Positions 1 to 13,191 of a stretch of DNA of 64,000 bases are shown piece after piece. This DNA comes from Gordionus sp. m RMFG-2023 (Eukaryota > Nematomorpha > Gordioida > Chordodea > Parachordodidae). The stretch spans positions 47,593,366 to 47,657,365 of the forward strand of contig NC_088777.1 of assembly GCF_954871325.1 (NCBI RefSeq). Direction: 5' to 3'. Position 1 is the stretch's first letter. Every line of letters starts with the position of its first letter. Under the pieces are notes generated by a model that saw nothing but the letters and a program-made list of their open reading frames with translations, was not told the DNA's origin and searched no databases. The translations under genes and the position numbers were made by a program.

Positions 1-1041
1 AAATTATTTTAAATTCAATTTTTTCATTATAATTTACTAATTTAATATATGCCTTGTCAAACAAAAAACATAAATGCGTTGTAACAATCATTGCAAGAAG
101 AGACAAATGGCTGAATTAGACAGTAATCGTAGATATTTGTATCGAAGACATAAAATAATTTTTTATCTTGTACCTTTTTTAAACTATTCGAAAAGATCTT
201 ATCTTAGTATCTTAAAGTATCCGTATCTTTATCAACTTTGTAGTCAAAAAGATACAGATACTTTAAAAATAAAATAAATTAATTATTTTAAATACTTTTA
301 AAATAATATCATTTTAAAATTTAAATTAAAAAATTTAATCCGAATTTAAATATTTTAAGATAGTGTAATGATATATGACTTTGGTCGTCATGTAGCAATT
401 TGTTAAATAACTACCATATTTTAATTACTCCAAAAATTATGAACCAAGTTATATAGAAGATATAATTATCTGAAAGTGAAAACAATGTACACAAGGAAAA
501 AATACAATTGTAAATATAAATTAAGCATATTATGGGGATTTTTTTTAAAAGTCAACCCAACATAAACATGCCAGTACCAATAATATAATTACTGCAGATT
601 GTAAGTGACCCTACAGACTCGTTTATCTAATTTCTTCAAGCATTTAAAAGTATAATATATTATTCTATTAAAAATCACATTTATAATGATATTCAATATC
701 ATATCATTTCATTTGTTAAATGTAGAAGTTTTTTTATAATAAATTTCTATATTAATGATTGATAATGAAGTGATAATGAATGACAATGATATGTAAAAAA
801 AAAAATTATCTAGAATTGAAAAGAATAAGGGAAAAAAGAATATTGATAAAATATATTAAAAATAAAAGAATAAATACTAAAAAAAAATTTCTAATTTAAA
901 ATATTTTAATTAATTTTGTTTCACTGATAAAGATATCATCTTAGAATCATATAAAAATTTCACGAATCATCATAATTTATTACACAAACAGAAGAAACCA
1001 AAGGAAAACTGACAAAAACTTTAACTCAAAAAACCCTAGAG
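1..1041. other. AT-rich stretch without a gene
   Basis: No coding pattern seen on either strand. The only open frames are short, low-complexity translations of AT-rich DNA. It contains one hairpin (214-264) and ends at the target duplication of the first MITE. Confidence 0.6.
214..264. repeat. Hairpin of GTATC/GATAC motifs
   Basis: An arm of about 18 bp (AAAGTATCCGTATCTTT at 214) is repeated inverted at 247-264 with one mismatch, around a 16-nt loop. The GTATCTGTATCT wording resembles the interior of the MITEs at 21465 and 33044, so it may be a decayed relative. Confidence 0.5.
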
Positions 1042-1235
1042 TAATGTTGAAAAACGACTAACTCAATATTTTCGCCAGAAAAATATTCACTAAGCCTCGA
1101 AATTTTGACACTATATGTCTAGACCTTGGCTACTTCTATGAGTAAAATTTTCAGGCTTGCATAATATTTTTCCGGATAAAAAATGAGTTAGCCGTTTTTA
1201 AAAATCGGCTCAAAACGAGCCTTTTAACAACACTA
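1042..1235. mobile_element. Palindromic hAT-type MITE, family 1
   Basis: 194 bp. The right terminus reads GAGCC..TTTTAACAACACTA and the left terminus is its diverged inverted copy (TAATGTTG..). The flanks CCCTAGAG (1034-1041) and TCCTAGAG (1236-1243) are an 8-bp target duplication with one change. The inner halves are also inverted copies (ACGACTAACTCAATATTTT and its partner), so the element is almost one long hairpin. It carries no ORF. 8-bp duplications and short terminal repeats point to hAT transposition in trans. Confidence 0.85.
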
Positions 1236-1790
1236 TCCTAGAGTCTTCAAAAATAAAAAAAAGAAGAAAACACTATCTCAGGGAAAATTTAATAATCTAT
1301 TAACTTTGTTCGTTGTTATAAGAAATGTATCTATTATCTATAATTAAACCTACATTTTTGGCTTTGATTATTTAAAGTTTTTTTTTAAAAAAGTATCTTA
1401 TACCTTAAATACTTTCTTTTTTCTTTTAAAATAGATGAAGATTTCATCAAAACACCTCTGCCATATGATTATATTCCCCTTTAAAAAGTCATAAAATTTA
1501 GGGGGAGAAAAAATGTTTTAACCACGTTTTTAATTTTTCTTATTTAAAAAAAGGTTTATTTCGCGTTTGCTATTAAAATAAAATTAATTTATTGATATTT
1601 TAGAAATGCAGTCAAAAACTCTTAAACAAATATTAAAAGAAGAAACATAAGTTCAATGTAATATTAAAATAATTTTTTTATATTTTAAAAATATACTGAA
1701 AAAAATATATATTAAAATCAAATAAAAATAATGGTTTTTATTTATTTTGCGGGTAAAATAAAACTCATACACTTATAAGATATATGGGTT

Positions 1791-1890
1791 TAGTGCTGTT
1801 AAACGGCTCGTTTTGAGCCGATTTTTAAAAACGGCTAACTTAATATTTCATCCAGAAAAATATTAAGCAAGCCCGAAGATTTCATTTAGT
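1791..1890. mobile_element. Left half of a family 1 MITE
   Basis: Starts TAGTGCTGTTAAACGGCTCG and runs through the inner palindrome CGGCTCGTTTTGAGCCG, matching the left half of the copies at 12096 and 49906. The right half is missing, so no target duplication can be shown. Confidence 0.7.
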
Positions 1891-2215
1891 AAAAAAAATT
1901 AATTCTCATGCATGCTGGACCATTCAATTAGTAGCTTCATTATAGGGGAGGGGGCCGCACAGGGGCTCTATTTCCTTGAAAAATATTAAGGCCCTTTGGG
2001 AAAAAATTTTAACGCCCTAAAAAAGGTCATTTATAAGAAAATGCTAACTAAAAAAATTTTTTTGAGCCCCTTAGTTTGTGATACCCCTTGTTCTCAGTCG
2101 TTTTTGACCATGATAGTAACATATGTATTTATAAGTTTTAAGTAGGAAAATGAGTTAATAATGTTATTTGTTAAACAGATAGGAGATATAATTTTTATAT
2201 AATCTATTCATAAAG

Positions 2216-2395
2216 ATTTGAGCCGATTTTTTAAAAACGGCTAATTCAATAATTTATTTCCTAGAGATTTCGTTGATAGCTGTCCAAGCCTTTGTGTCAT
2301 CTATAAACAAAATCTTCAGGCTTGAGTAATTCTTTTCTGATAAAATATTGAGATAGTCGTTTTTAAGAATCGAATCGAACCGTTTAACAACACTA
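2216..2395. mobile_element. Family 1 MITE, left tip missing
   Basis: Begins inside the inner palindrome (TTTGAGCCGATTTTTT) and continues to the canonical right end CCGTTTAACAACACTA. The first ~25 bp of the family consensus are absent. The interior (GTCCAAGCCTTTGTGTCATC) is shared with the copy at 46153. Confidence 0.75.
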
Positions 2396-4900
2396 GGTAA
2401 AGTGCGCATGTATAATAATTTATTTTACATCAACACAACCACACCACCCTCTTCAACTCCATTATAAATACTCTAATGGATGGTAATTAGATACAAAAAT
2501 TATAAATAACATAAATCGTCCAGGTCTTCATAAAGGCAAACATACTTTCAGCTCTAGAACCAACAGGGATAAACCTAAGGAATAATAAATGCCCTAATAA
2601 CCCTAATTACTTGGTAGTTGGGCCAGCCCATTCTCTTGAAACTACTCATAAGTAAATTTATTCTCAACATCTAATAATAACAAACCATTTTATAGAAATT
2701 GCTGAATCTATTAAATATTAAAATAACTCTTTTCTTTCAAACCATAATTTTATTCCTTTAAATTATAACTATTCTGTGGATAATTTTTGAACGCCTTCCT
2801 CAAAATTATTAAAATATAATCGATAGCAAAAAATTATTTCCCACAACACCGGGAACAGTAAAGCTTTTATATTCGACAGAAATCTTAGAGTATGCCGGAC
2901 AAATGTAATCCCAACCACGCCCATTAGATAATTTTTTTTTTAAACTTATTAAATCTTTTTTAAAGATCTCTTTGTTCAGGGGAAGAAGGAGAAACTATAT
3001 TGCCCACTTGAACATTTTGTTTAATAGAAAAAAAAGGATCGTTTTGACTGAGTAAAAATGATATTCATTATGATAATAGGGATTATTTAAATCAGGCAAA
3101 AAATTTATAAAATGGGATGGAAATATAAAATAAGTATTTTTTAAGGGACAAAATTGATGATATTTCAAAATTTTAACAACAAAAAACTTTAAAAACTAAA
3201 ATAATTAATAAAAATTCTTTATTATACTTTTTTTCCCTCATTTTCCTATTCCTAATATACAGTATAATTTACCGCATTTTAATTTCAGAATTTACAAAAT
3301 TTATAAATTAATGATAAAGTTTCTTTTTTATTATTTCTTTATGAAGTAGTATCTTTATCTTACCTTTTTTACACAAAAAAATATAGATAAATATCAATAA
3401 TAAAATAAAAATTATTTATTATTAATTATAAATTTTGAAAGTTATTAAAGAAAGAAAAGGTGTAATACTAATATCTGATAAAATAAAGTAATAAAAATAA
3501 TAATTTATACAAAAAAGAAATTCAATATATATTTTTTTGCTACCTTTAATAATTTTGAATAGAAATAAAAATGATTATTAAAAGTCTCCCCTAAAGTGTC
3601 ATGTGAAGATTTATTTCGATATAGTGTCAAAATTAATTAATAATAAATATTAAAATTTTATTGAGATCTTATTAAAAGATTATTAATTATCTCTCACTTA
3701 AGAGAGTTAATTTAACTGTAAAAACAAAAATGAGAAATATATATATTTTATATAAAGTAAAAAAAAAATTTTTTTTTGTAAAATGATAATTTTATAATAA
3801 TTTATATTATAAAAAAAGTTATCTAGCTTCTTTGAAGGACATTTGATATTTTTTTTCTTATTTAAGTTTATTATATATAATTTTTTTATTAAAAAAAAAA
3901 ATTTAATAATAATAATAATAATATTTTTTTTTATACATAAATGATTATAAATGAAGTAATGCATTATAATTGTGAATTTTTTTGTTTCAAATATAAATTA
4001 ATTAGGTAATGTTTTAGGGAAACCATTTTTTTGATTTGCTGTGTCGTGTTCGGACGACAATTCGAAAATATTTTAATATTCATTTTAAGTTCGCGTGAAA
4101 AAAAATGTATGCGCCTCTTGTACGTTTAGACATATCTAAGTTTGTTTTATAGGGGGTGTCAGGGGAAGGAGACACTATTAGGTGCGGTTTTCTGCCATAA
4201 ATTTTATTGGAGAAAGGAGGGTAGTCATAACGACTATAGTTCAAAATTTTTAGAAAATAATGCTTCTTTCTTTCTGGGGTATAGAGAAATTTTTTATTAG
4301 ATTTTAAAATGATATTTACGGAAACTGCACAATTTCTGATGGGATAGGAAATTTAGCACTTTCTCATCCCTTGCTTAACTAGTATGCTCTAAGTATATTG
4401 TTAATTAACCATACTCGATCATAAACCCACATTCATTTGGAAGATTTTGTCGTAAAAATTCAGTCTAAAACATAGAATATTGAAATTAAGGTGCTACTTC
4501 GAGGTTAAATCTCATAAAATTAATTGCACTACAAAATCGTTTTATTAGGTAAAAACACCTTTTTATTAGTAATTTGTTAAATATAAAATAGTGCAAGGGG
4601 CCAAAAATAATTATCATTATTTAATATAGCCGCATGTTATAAACGCCCCATTTATCTCACAATATATAGAGTAGCCAAGGTGCGGCTTTGTATCGTTAAT
4701 ACATATTTTAAGAAATTTCAAATGCCATCGTCTAGTAATTTTCAATAACTTTATAATGAATTTCTGACCATTTGTTTTGGTAAGATATTTTGATATTAAT
4801 TGTTTTTTTTTCTAAATGGGAAGTTTTATTCTTTTCTTATTTACCTTGAGAATTTAAATAAATTGTTTTGTTCTAATCACACAGAAATGATTAGAACATC
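2396..4900. other. AT-rich intergenic DNA, no gene seen
   Basis: Long A/T homopolymers and short random frames. The largest frame (3707-3964, minus) translates to I/K/F/Y low complexity and is not credible. No RNA gene recognised. Confidence 0.55.
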
Positions 4901-4908
4901 CTGAGAAC

Positions 4909-5120
4909 TAGTGTTGTAACGGCTCGTTTTGAGCCGCTTTCGAAAACGGCCAACTATATATTTAAGCCAGAAATTTTTTTAGTAAGACCTCCATTCGCTA
5001 ATAGTTGACTAGACTTTTGTACGACCTATGAGCAAAATCTTTGGGCTTGCGTAATTCTTTCCGGTTAAAATACTGAAAGCCGTTTTTAAAAATCGGCTCA
5101 AAATACGTTTAACAACACTG
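4909..5120. mobile_element. Family 1 MITE with perfect 8-bp target duplication
   Basis: 212 bp from TAGTGTTGTAACGGCTCG to the inverted end ACGTTTAACAACACTG. Flanked on both sides by CTGAGAAC (4901-4908 and 5121-5128). This exact duplication fixes the element ends and the hAT-type target size. Confidence 0.92.
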
Positions 5121-5128
5121 CTGAGAAC

Positions 5129-8100
5129 ACTGACCCTCCAAAAAAATGTTTAATGGAGAGCTCTTTAAAATAAAAAAACTTATTTATATGATCAAAATTC
5201 TCGCTCCTTGGAGTAAACATTATTTTTTATTTTATTTTTTTTCGGAATTTGTTTAAGACCGAACCTTCCCGGTCACCCAAGACTGGTATCGGGTAAGGCT
5301 TCGGGCCTGCCTGTAAGACTATAACCTTAGCCCCAATATTTAATTTTTTGAATGTTCTAATTGCGCAACGGTGCCCTACTTGCAATTTTAATAGAGTATA
5401 TTTATATAGCTAAAATCTTAAATTTTTTTTCAAAATAATAATAATAATGAATCTACTCTTTTAACGCGATAAGCTCAGATCTTGAATAATGGGAAAAGGT
5501 GATAATAACTCTGTATTCATTTTATTCATCATCGCATAAACTTAACTTGATATTTTTAAATTTTTGTGGTAAATTACCTTCGTGTTGCATGCTAACAATT
5601 TTATTTTATTATTATAATATATGAACTTTTTTGGTATTAATAAAAAAAATAGAAGGATTTATTTTATAGATTTAATTATAAATTATCATTGCAGTATTTA
5701 AAATTTTCTTCTTCTTCCCCCCATTCCCCTTCCATATATTCTACCTTTTGAATTTGTTCATTATTATTTTATTAATTTTTTTTTGTTTAAAAAAATGAGA
5801 TATATTTAATATAATTTAATATTTCATTTGGATTATTTTTTAAAATATTTTTAAGTTCACATACTTATTAAATATAAATTGTTATAAACGAAAATTTTGA
5901 GAGAACATGAATTAGCGCTTATAAATATTTTTTTCTTAAAGTTATATGCCACCGCCAATCTGGGTAATCAATCAGGTAATAATGTGTAAATCCTATAAGA
6001 TCTTTTGAAATTCTTAGAGTAGTTATTTACGCGCTCCGACAAAATCAAATTTATATATATATAGTATAAACGTGACCGATTTTATACAAAAAAATCAGAC
6101 TAAAATAAGCCTTAATTTTCTATTGGTAGATCATATCCAAATTATTTGCGGTATAAATAACAATATCATTTAACACAAATGACTTTGGGTTTTATGCTCA
6201 AGGTTTACTTTTGTGCATATATATGAGCCAAAAAATTCAAATTGAAATTTTTAGACATAATTATGGGTCCTTTTTGGGGAACTTTTTATTAATTACATAG
6301 TTTTTTTAATTTTTATTTTTTACAGTGTTTTATAGGAAACAAATTAGCAAAATACGAGAATGAGGTTAATTATTTTAAAATTGTGTCAAGTGGTATTGTA
6401 GCCTGATCACCGATGGGAGAAATCGGTTAATATTAATAATTCAAGAATTAGGCAAGGCTAAGGAGTTTGACAAATCGTTTAATCAGCTGTACTATAACGT
6501 TATGGTAATAAATATAAATAAAATATGTAAATAATTTTATTAATATAAATATATAATCATTAAGGCTAGGTTTAGTGCTGAGTAACTCACCACTCGGACT
6601 ATTAGCCGAACTCTTTAACCGATGTATAATTTTTTTCCTAATAATCTTAAATGATTTTTTCGACCAAGCCTAATGAGGCGTAGTCCAAGTTATTACCCGC
6701 CCGCCAAACTGGATTCGGGCTGGAGTGGAAGGGGACACTCTCTACCCTTGAAAATAGGCTTCTTGTGCCCTTTCCTGTAAAATTTCCGACTGTCTATTTA
6801 TTTTAACTTTAATTATTATAATATAAATAAAATAAAAATTTTAAAATATTAAAGTTTTATATAAAAACAAACTTCATATATTATTATTTTTTAAATGAAC
6901 CATATATAGTTATTTTATTCCGAATATTTAACTTTAATAATAAAATTCAATGCTGTCCCATTTACATTGCCTTAAAATTGAGAACTTAAAAGGGTAGTAC
7001 GGTATATAAATATAATATATAAGGATAGATAGATTATGGCAGAGAATTAAAGAATATAGTTAGGTAATGGTTAAATTTCGTCAAATTCGCCTCAATGTTC
7101 AAGCGCCTGCCGGAGAAAATCCGTTAATATTAAGGACGTTTTAATTTATATTAGTTTCTTCCAAATTTGAGCTGCTATCTTTTTAAGATAACCACCCCGA
7201 GGCCAAAGTAATAGTTTTTTCAGCTAGAAACCTGGTATAACCGATTTTTTAACGGGCTAAAAATATAGTATAATGCCCATATGTATAAAAGAATTTTAAA
7301 AAAATTCCTCCAAATTTTGGGCAAAACTGTTCAAAAAATCTAAAGAATACGGTTCGGTTTATGATTATCAAAAAGTTCATTTAGGATTTATAAAATCTTC
7401 CCCTATAAATAGTTACTTATCTTTCTTGTTTAGGCTAATAAAAATTGTATATTTTTAAAATTGTACCTATTTCTGCCGAACATTAACATCAGTTTATACC
7501 CCAAACCCCTCAGAACTAATCTGTCTCCCGAGGAAGGTCTAAGATCGAATGGCCTTACTACAATCCCATGGGGAGTCAGGAAAATATTTTAATATGTGGA
7601 TTACGCCATTCCTTTCAAATATCAGCCCTTCTTTTAGCCAAACTCCCCCAAAAATTAACAAATATAACAATATTAATTTTAAAAAAAATTCAGCTCTATA
7701 GTAATAACAAGCAACAAATGACTATTTTAATCCTGTTTATTTTAATAAATAATGATCTCAAAATTAAACACTTTTCATATAAGACTATGGTTCCTTTTTG
7801 GGAACATAATTACCAATTCTTACTATTTTTCTTTTTATCCTTTAGATATTCCTATAGTTTATAATGATTATATATATTATTATTTTTAAAAAAAATATAT
7901 AGATATTTATTTTATAAAAATATTGCTATCGTAAAAAAGATTACAATCTTATTAAAATAAAATAACTTGTTTCGGCATATGCCAACGAGATAATAAACGA
8001 AATTCAAAAAAACGAACGAAAGAAATCACCACCCAAAAGAATTGTGAAAATCTACAAAAACCCTCATAGAGTGTAAACCGCCTTAAAAAAAATTGTAAGT

Positions 8101-9534
8101 ATAAGTTTTTCTACAACCCGGCCCGAAATCTTCAAAGATCAATCACCCAAGCCGACCTAGTCTGGCACACCAAGTCTGGCACACCAATTTTAAAGGTTAA
8201 AGTTAAATAAATTAATATATATTTATATATAATTTTTTTATTTTAAAATAGTAAATAATAATAAAATAGCAGTAGTTAGATTTCTGAAAAGTTTGGCCCA
8301 TAGATATGATTGAGCGAAAAACGAAAAGATTCATCATCAAATAATTTTTTTTACCTTTATATTTTCCAAATAATATATCGAATCATAATTTGAATTTCAC
8401 GTATATAATATATTTTTTTTTAAATTTTATTAAAATGTTTTTCAATTTATAATAAAAAATTATATTAAATTTTATATATTAATTTATAATTTATATCCTT
8501 TATTATTATACTATTTTATTGATAATTTTTTTAATACCCTTTTAAAATTATTTTATAAACTTCTTTTGATATAAAATGTAAATATTTTTTAAGATTAAAG
8601 TAAATACAAATATACCTAACCTACACCTTTATAATATAATATAAATAAATACAAAATCCAAATTTATTTTTTTTTGTAAATTTGAGAAGATATCTAATAT
8701 CATTCATAAAATAAATACAATATTTATCATTTTATAACTACTATATTAAAATAAATACAATTTGGAAAAATAAAAAAATAGAATAAAAAAGAATATAAAA
8801 AAAAATAAAAGATAAAATTTTGATTTTGATTTTAAAATGAATATAATAGTTTTTTATTTAAATATTATAGTAATCATTTTTGACTTATCCCGCATATATG
8901 TGTATCCTTTTCACATATTATAAACTTAACTGGGTTACCTGCGTGTTTGTGTGTAAATATTATATAATTGTTCTCTCTCAAAATTATTTTTTTGAATGTT
9001 ATATAAACCTCAATAATTTTTTTTTATTCTTTCTTCACCAAATTAACAAATATTATAGAAATAATATTTTTTATAATGCTACATTTTTTTTATTTAAAAA
9101 AGAAAACCGATTTTAAAGTAGATGCTAAATGCATTAGCACATGTAGAATAGAGGTTTTCAATTGGCGAGGTTTTAGCCGGCCCGCGCCTGCGTAACCCTC
9201 TCCTCCCGCCCATTTATTTGGAAAATTTGTTTAGCTTCCCCCATCTTCCCAATGTTTACAAATATTTAAATGGTTTTTTTTTATCTCTTTTATTTTTTAT
9301 TTTTTTTTAATTTCGATATTATTTTACTTTAAACTTATTAAAATATGATGGTAAATAATAAATATTATAAAATAAATACATTTTGCCCGAAAAATATTTC
9401 AAATTCGCTCTTCACCCAGCCTTTGGTTTTTAAAAATATTTTTAACTTACCTGTCTAGTGTTGGGATTTTAAATCCCCCCGTTGATGACCCTTTAGGTTA
9501 GTTTTGTCAAACGCCAATTTTAAAATTAAGATTT
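5129..9534. other. Intergenic stretch without a recognisable gene
   Basis: Mostly AT-rich. A few higher-GC islets (about 5250-5340, 6690-6770, 7495-7580, 8095-8190) have no sustained reading frame and look like old transposon remains. The one at 8158 holds a small direct duplication (GTCTGGCACACCAA twice). The frames at 7568-7864 and 8880-9116 are low complexity and not supported as genes. A MITE-like left tip (TAGTGCTGAGTAACTC) lies near 6573. Confidence 0.5.
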
Positions 9535-9671
9535 TAGTTAAAATTATATTACGCTAACCTAGAGATTTCTTTAAACAGATGTCCAAGCCTTTCTTCCATT
9601 CTATAAACAAACCTTAAGGCTTGCGAAATGTTAGCCCTTTTTTTAAAAAATCTAGTCTTTTAACAACACTA
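9535..9671. mobile_element. Diverged family 1 MITE remnant
   Basis: The right part (GTCCAAGCC..AAGGCTTGCGAAAT..TTTTAACAACACTA) matches the family interior and right end. The left end is not clear. A TAGTGTTGGG tip at 9456 may be it, but the flanks do not match as a target duplication. Confidence 0.6.
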
Positions 9672-11625
9672 TATACCTTTAGTGTTGAGCATTACTCTAT
9701 AAATTTTAGACAGTCACCAACTTTTGAACCTCTTTACCGGCAATATATGTAACCCTACTTGATTAATATTTCAGGAAATGGGTGAGTTAGAAAAATATGG
9801 TTAAATTTAATTAAAATTTTTTTTTATAAATTTGGAAACAGTGGAGGCATCGGTTGGTTATCTATTTCTTTCAATAATAACCGTTTTATAAATCAATCGT
9901 GGTTAATATCCGTTATTTCGTGGTAATTGTTATTAGATCATATTATAAATAAAGTTGTTTAATTTTTTTTTGTTGTGAATTTCTATATTATTTCTTTGAT
10001 TTAGTCTCTTAAGTTAGGCAGCTTTAAGATACAAAAAAAATAAACATATCGCAATCAATTTTCAAATAGTATTGATCAAAATCACAAATATTATCCTGGA
10101 TTTTTTTTAAGAACATTGTCTGATCCCACCTTGAAACGATTTTATGTAGGGCCCTGCTTGGCCGGACTAGTCATAATTTTTTGCCCGAGGCTGGGCTTTA
10201 CAGATCTTTAAAACAAGTGTCAATAATCGATAATGTAAAAATATTATTTTATTTACTATTCCTATGTTTAGGGAATTTTATCGAGTTTCAATTTATTTGT
10301 TTCTAAAAATTAAAAATCACTTTTATTTTACAAACATAGATAGAATAAATTTTGGAACAAGGGCCTTTCTTTCTTTAACATTGTTGCAGATTCTGGCAAG
10401 ATTTTGGAACCAAACACTGCCAAAAAAAAAATCAAACATATTCAACAAATGTATAAATGTTAAATAAACCCTCAAAAATGCATCACATAACATTTTATAT
10501 AATTTATTTAATTCTGTCTCAACAAAAAAAAAATGACAACCTTCTTTTCTTCGTGACACAAGAACCAATGTAAAATTTATAAATTATGAAACATTTTGTA
10601 AAGTTTTATAATTTAAATATGTCATCATTTGCTAAAAAGGTTAATTGACTCTTGACAGGTCTCTTGATGCTATTTTATGCGACATTTTTCTTTTGTTATA
10701 AGAGCTATGCTTACGTAGCACTCTCATCATAATTCCCCACATATTATCTATTTGATTAAAGGCGAGACTTGGTAAAGGCTTATTCCGATAACTTTATTTT
10801 AGTATCTAACAATCATTTTTATGCAATGACATGGTGGCCCTATCCTTTTGAAACGCGTATTCTACTGCCGAAAATAGCATTTTTTTTGATAGGTTAATTA
10901 CTAAAATGGGCATTTCATCGAAGTTTAATGGTATAACAATACCATCAGTAAAGCACATCCCTCCTAACCCTTTTCCCTTCCTATAATCCCTGATAATTAG
11001 AAACTTATAATTTTTTAAGCCCCGTAAATCACGTTTATTATAATATTGTATTCTTTCTCAAATCAGGTTCAATTGATAAATAGATTTCATTTCCATTTCA
11101 TGGAACTTTTATTTCCTTTGTTTGATCAAGTTTTACTTGTTTTTTTTTAAACCTAATATAACGGGAAAACCTATTTTTACGAATCCTCCTATTATAAGAA
11201 TATTTGAGGCAACTATCTTGAAGAGTTTAAATCACATTCTAGAATATTCCCGAGTCTTCTGAGCCTTATTTATTTTAAACTATTATTACTAGAACCGGAT
11301 CATATTTTTTACAACATTTTCCCAGATGTGCAATTTATGCTATTTGATCTTCGGATGATATCTCGAACCCCTTATCTATAAATTTTTAGGTAGAATATTT
11401 TTTATTTGCGATCTCCCTAATTTTTACACATCAAAAGCTGAAGGAGTAAAAGCTTTTTCAAAGCCTTAGGCGCGTCATTAGAGACCTAGAAAATTAACAA
11501 ATTCAAAATAAGTTAGAGATTTATATTATAAAAATATTATTATCACAGTAAATAATTTTTTAAAACTAAAAAAAACCCGGAGAGAGATTTAGTAGAAATA
11601 TCATTAGAACACTCGATTTCTTGTG
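9672..11625. other. Intergenic stretch, no gene seen
   Basis: No supported ORF on either strand. The two overlapping frames near 10264-10568 lie on opposite strands of the same bases and have no recognisable motif. Confidence 0.5.
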
Positions 11626-11806
<181 letters not shown>

Positions 11807-12095
11807 ATTCCATTAAAAATATGACTGGAGACATCTATTAAAGAAATTTCGAGGCCTGCTCAATATTATTTTAATTTAAAATAAGCGAAATAGGTTCTAT
11901 GTCTAACTCTCTCAAATTCATCAATATACCATATAAAGTAACCTTGAAATGTTAAATGTACATAAATATTTGTTTTGTGAAAGTTTTCATTTGCTTGTTT
12001 AAAAAACCTGTAGTTGTGAATTTTTTTTTTTGATTTACTAATTTTCTTCGTTGCACATATATCTTTAAGATTATTAATAATCTAATTCCCATATT

Positions 12096-12319
12096 TAATG
12101 TTGTTAAACGGTTCGTTTTGAGCCGATTTTTAAAAACAACTCACTCATTAATTTTATCTAGAAAAAGTACTACCTAAGTCTGAAGATTCTGCTCATAGAA
12201 AGAACAAAGGTCAGGACATATATTATCGAAATCTCGAAGTTTAGGCAATATTTTTCTGGCTAAAATATTGACTTAGCCGTTTTTAAAATCGGTTCAAAAC
12301 GAGCCGTTTAACAACACTA
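12096..12319. mobile_element. Family 1 MITE with perfect 8-bp target duplication
   Basis: 224 bp from TAATGTTGTTAAACGGTTCG to CGAGCCGTTTAACAACACTA. Flanked by CCCATATT on both sides (12088-12095, 12320-12327). The interior carries the conserved AATATTTTTCTGGCTAAAATATTG arm near the right end. Non-coding. Confidence 0.93.
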
Positions 12320-12505
12320 CCCATATTCATTAAAAAGGAAATTTTATGATGAACCTTTACTATTTTTTTTTAAAAATAATTTACTATAATAAATTATATA
12401 TTTGTAATTATAGTGATGGTACTACTTATAATCAGGGTTGGCAAGTGAGGAGTATTTGACCTGTCAAATACTCTAAAAAATTTAAAGGAAAAATAAATTA
12501 AAAAT

Positions 12506-12775
12506 ATGTTTAAAAAAGGGAAAAAAGATGTAAATACATGTGATCACAATGTTTGCTTATTTTTCGGGTCCACAATATCAAGAGGAGAACTCACTAGTAG
12601 TGTAATTAATGAAGTATGTGATATAATTCAAGAATTAGCTATTTTACAAGGTAGTGATGACCAAAATATTTTAAGTGATATAATTAATTTCAGAAGCAAA
12701 AACAGCATGTTTAATATAGCAAAATATGTGGAAAGTAGTAATTTCCAGAAACAATCAATTCCGACCTCAAGTTAA
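12506..12775 (+). CDS. 89-codon open frame inside the hAT element, possible transposase piece
   Basis: An uninterrupted frame from an ATG, encoding an acidic, non-repetitive protein with no motif I recognise. It lies just upstream of the transposase dimerisation remnant in a different frame. It may be part of the old transposase coding region or a spliced piece of it. The frame ends just before an NFVYPAH stretch that reads into the remnant area. I do not assign a function. Confidence 0.3.
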   Translation: MFKKGKKDVNTCDHNVCLFFGSTISRGELTSSVINEVCDIIQELAILQGSDDQNILSDIINFRSKNSMFNIAKYVESSNFQKQSIPTSS

Positions 12776-12813
12776 TAGATTAAACTTTGTCTACCCTGCC
12801 CATTAAGAGACTA

Positions 12814-12933
12814 ACAATTCCTAGTTCTACTTCTTCTTTAGAAAGAAATAGGTCGATTTGGGTTAATATTCTTATGAAAATAGAAATCGATTTAAGATCT
12901 AAGATATCAGGAAAATTGTTTAAAAAATATTAA
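12814..12933 (+). pseudogene. hAT transposase dimerisation-domain remnant
   Basis: Translates to TIPSSTSSLERNRSIW followed by VNILMKIEIDLRSK and KLFKKY, then stop. This follows the C-terminal hAT dimerisation pattern of the BED-finger/DUF659-like group (IPASSAxSERNxSxxGxIHxKxRNRL). The hallmark SxxERN is intact and the IHxK position reads ILMK. The preceding catalytic region is absent, so the copy cannot encode an active transposase. Confidence 0.75.
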
Positions 12934-13191
12934 AGAAAATGATAATATTGAATATGAATCAGAACAAGACTCTGATACAGATAGCTACACGTTAGTTATT
13001 GAATGAATTTAAAAAATTAATATTATAGATTCATTTTACTATTATATTCAAAATAAAGTTAATATTAACTTTAAAAAAATATATTTGAATTTGACCACAT
13101 TTGACCGTATTTGACCATATTTGGCCGGTCAAATATCGGTCAATTGACCGAAACGTATTTGACCGGTCAAATGCACAACCCTGCTTATAAT

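Larger units (their letters stand above)
12433..13183. mobile_element. Internally deleted hAT transposon with transposase tail
   Basis: 751 bp. Ends are CAGGGTTGGCAAGTG and its inverted counterpart (TGCACAACCCTG). The 8-bp duplication CTTATAAT is exact (12425-12432, 13184-13191). Subterminal DNA is rich in repeated TTTGACCGGTCAAATAC-like motifs (13090-13170), which may be transposase-binding repeats. The interior keeps the transposase C-terminus (12814-12933) and an open frame at 12506-12775. The rest of a normal transposase is missing, so it is non-autonomous. Confidence 0.9.

Noticed and set aside
3707-3964. 85-codon minus-strand frame
   Set aside because: I/K/F/Y low complexity from AT-rich DNA; no motif or splice support.
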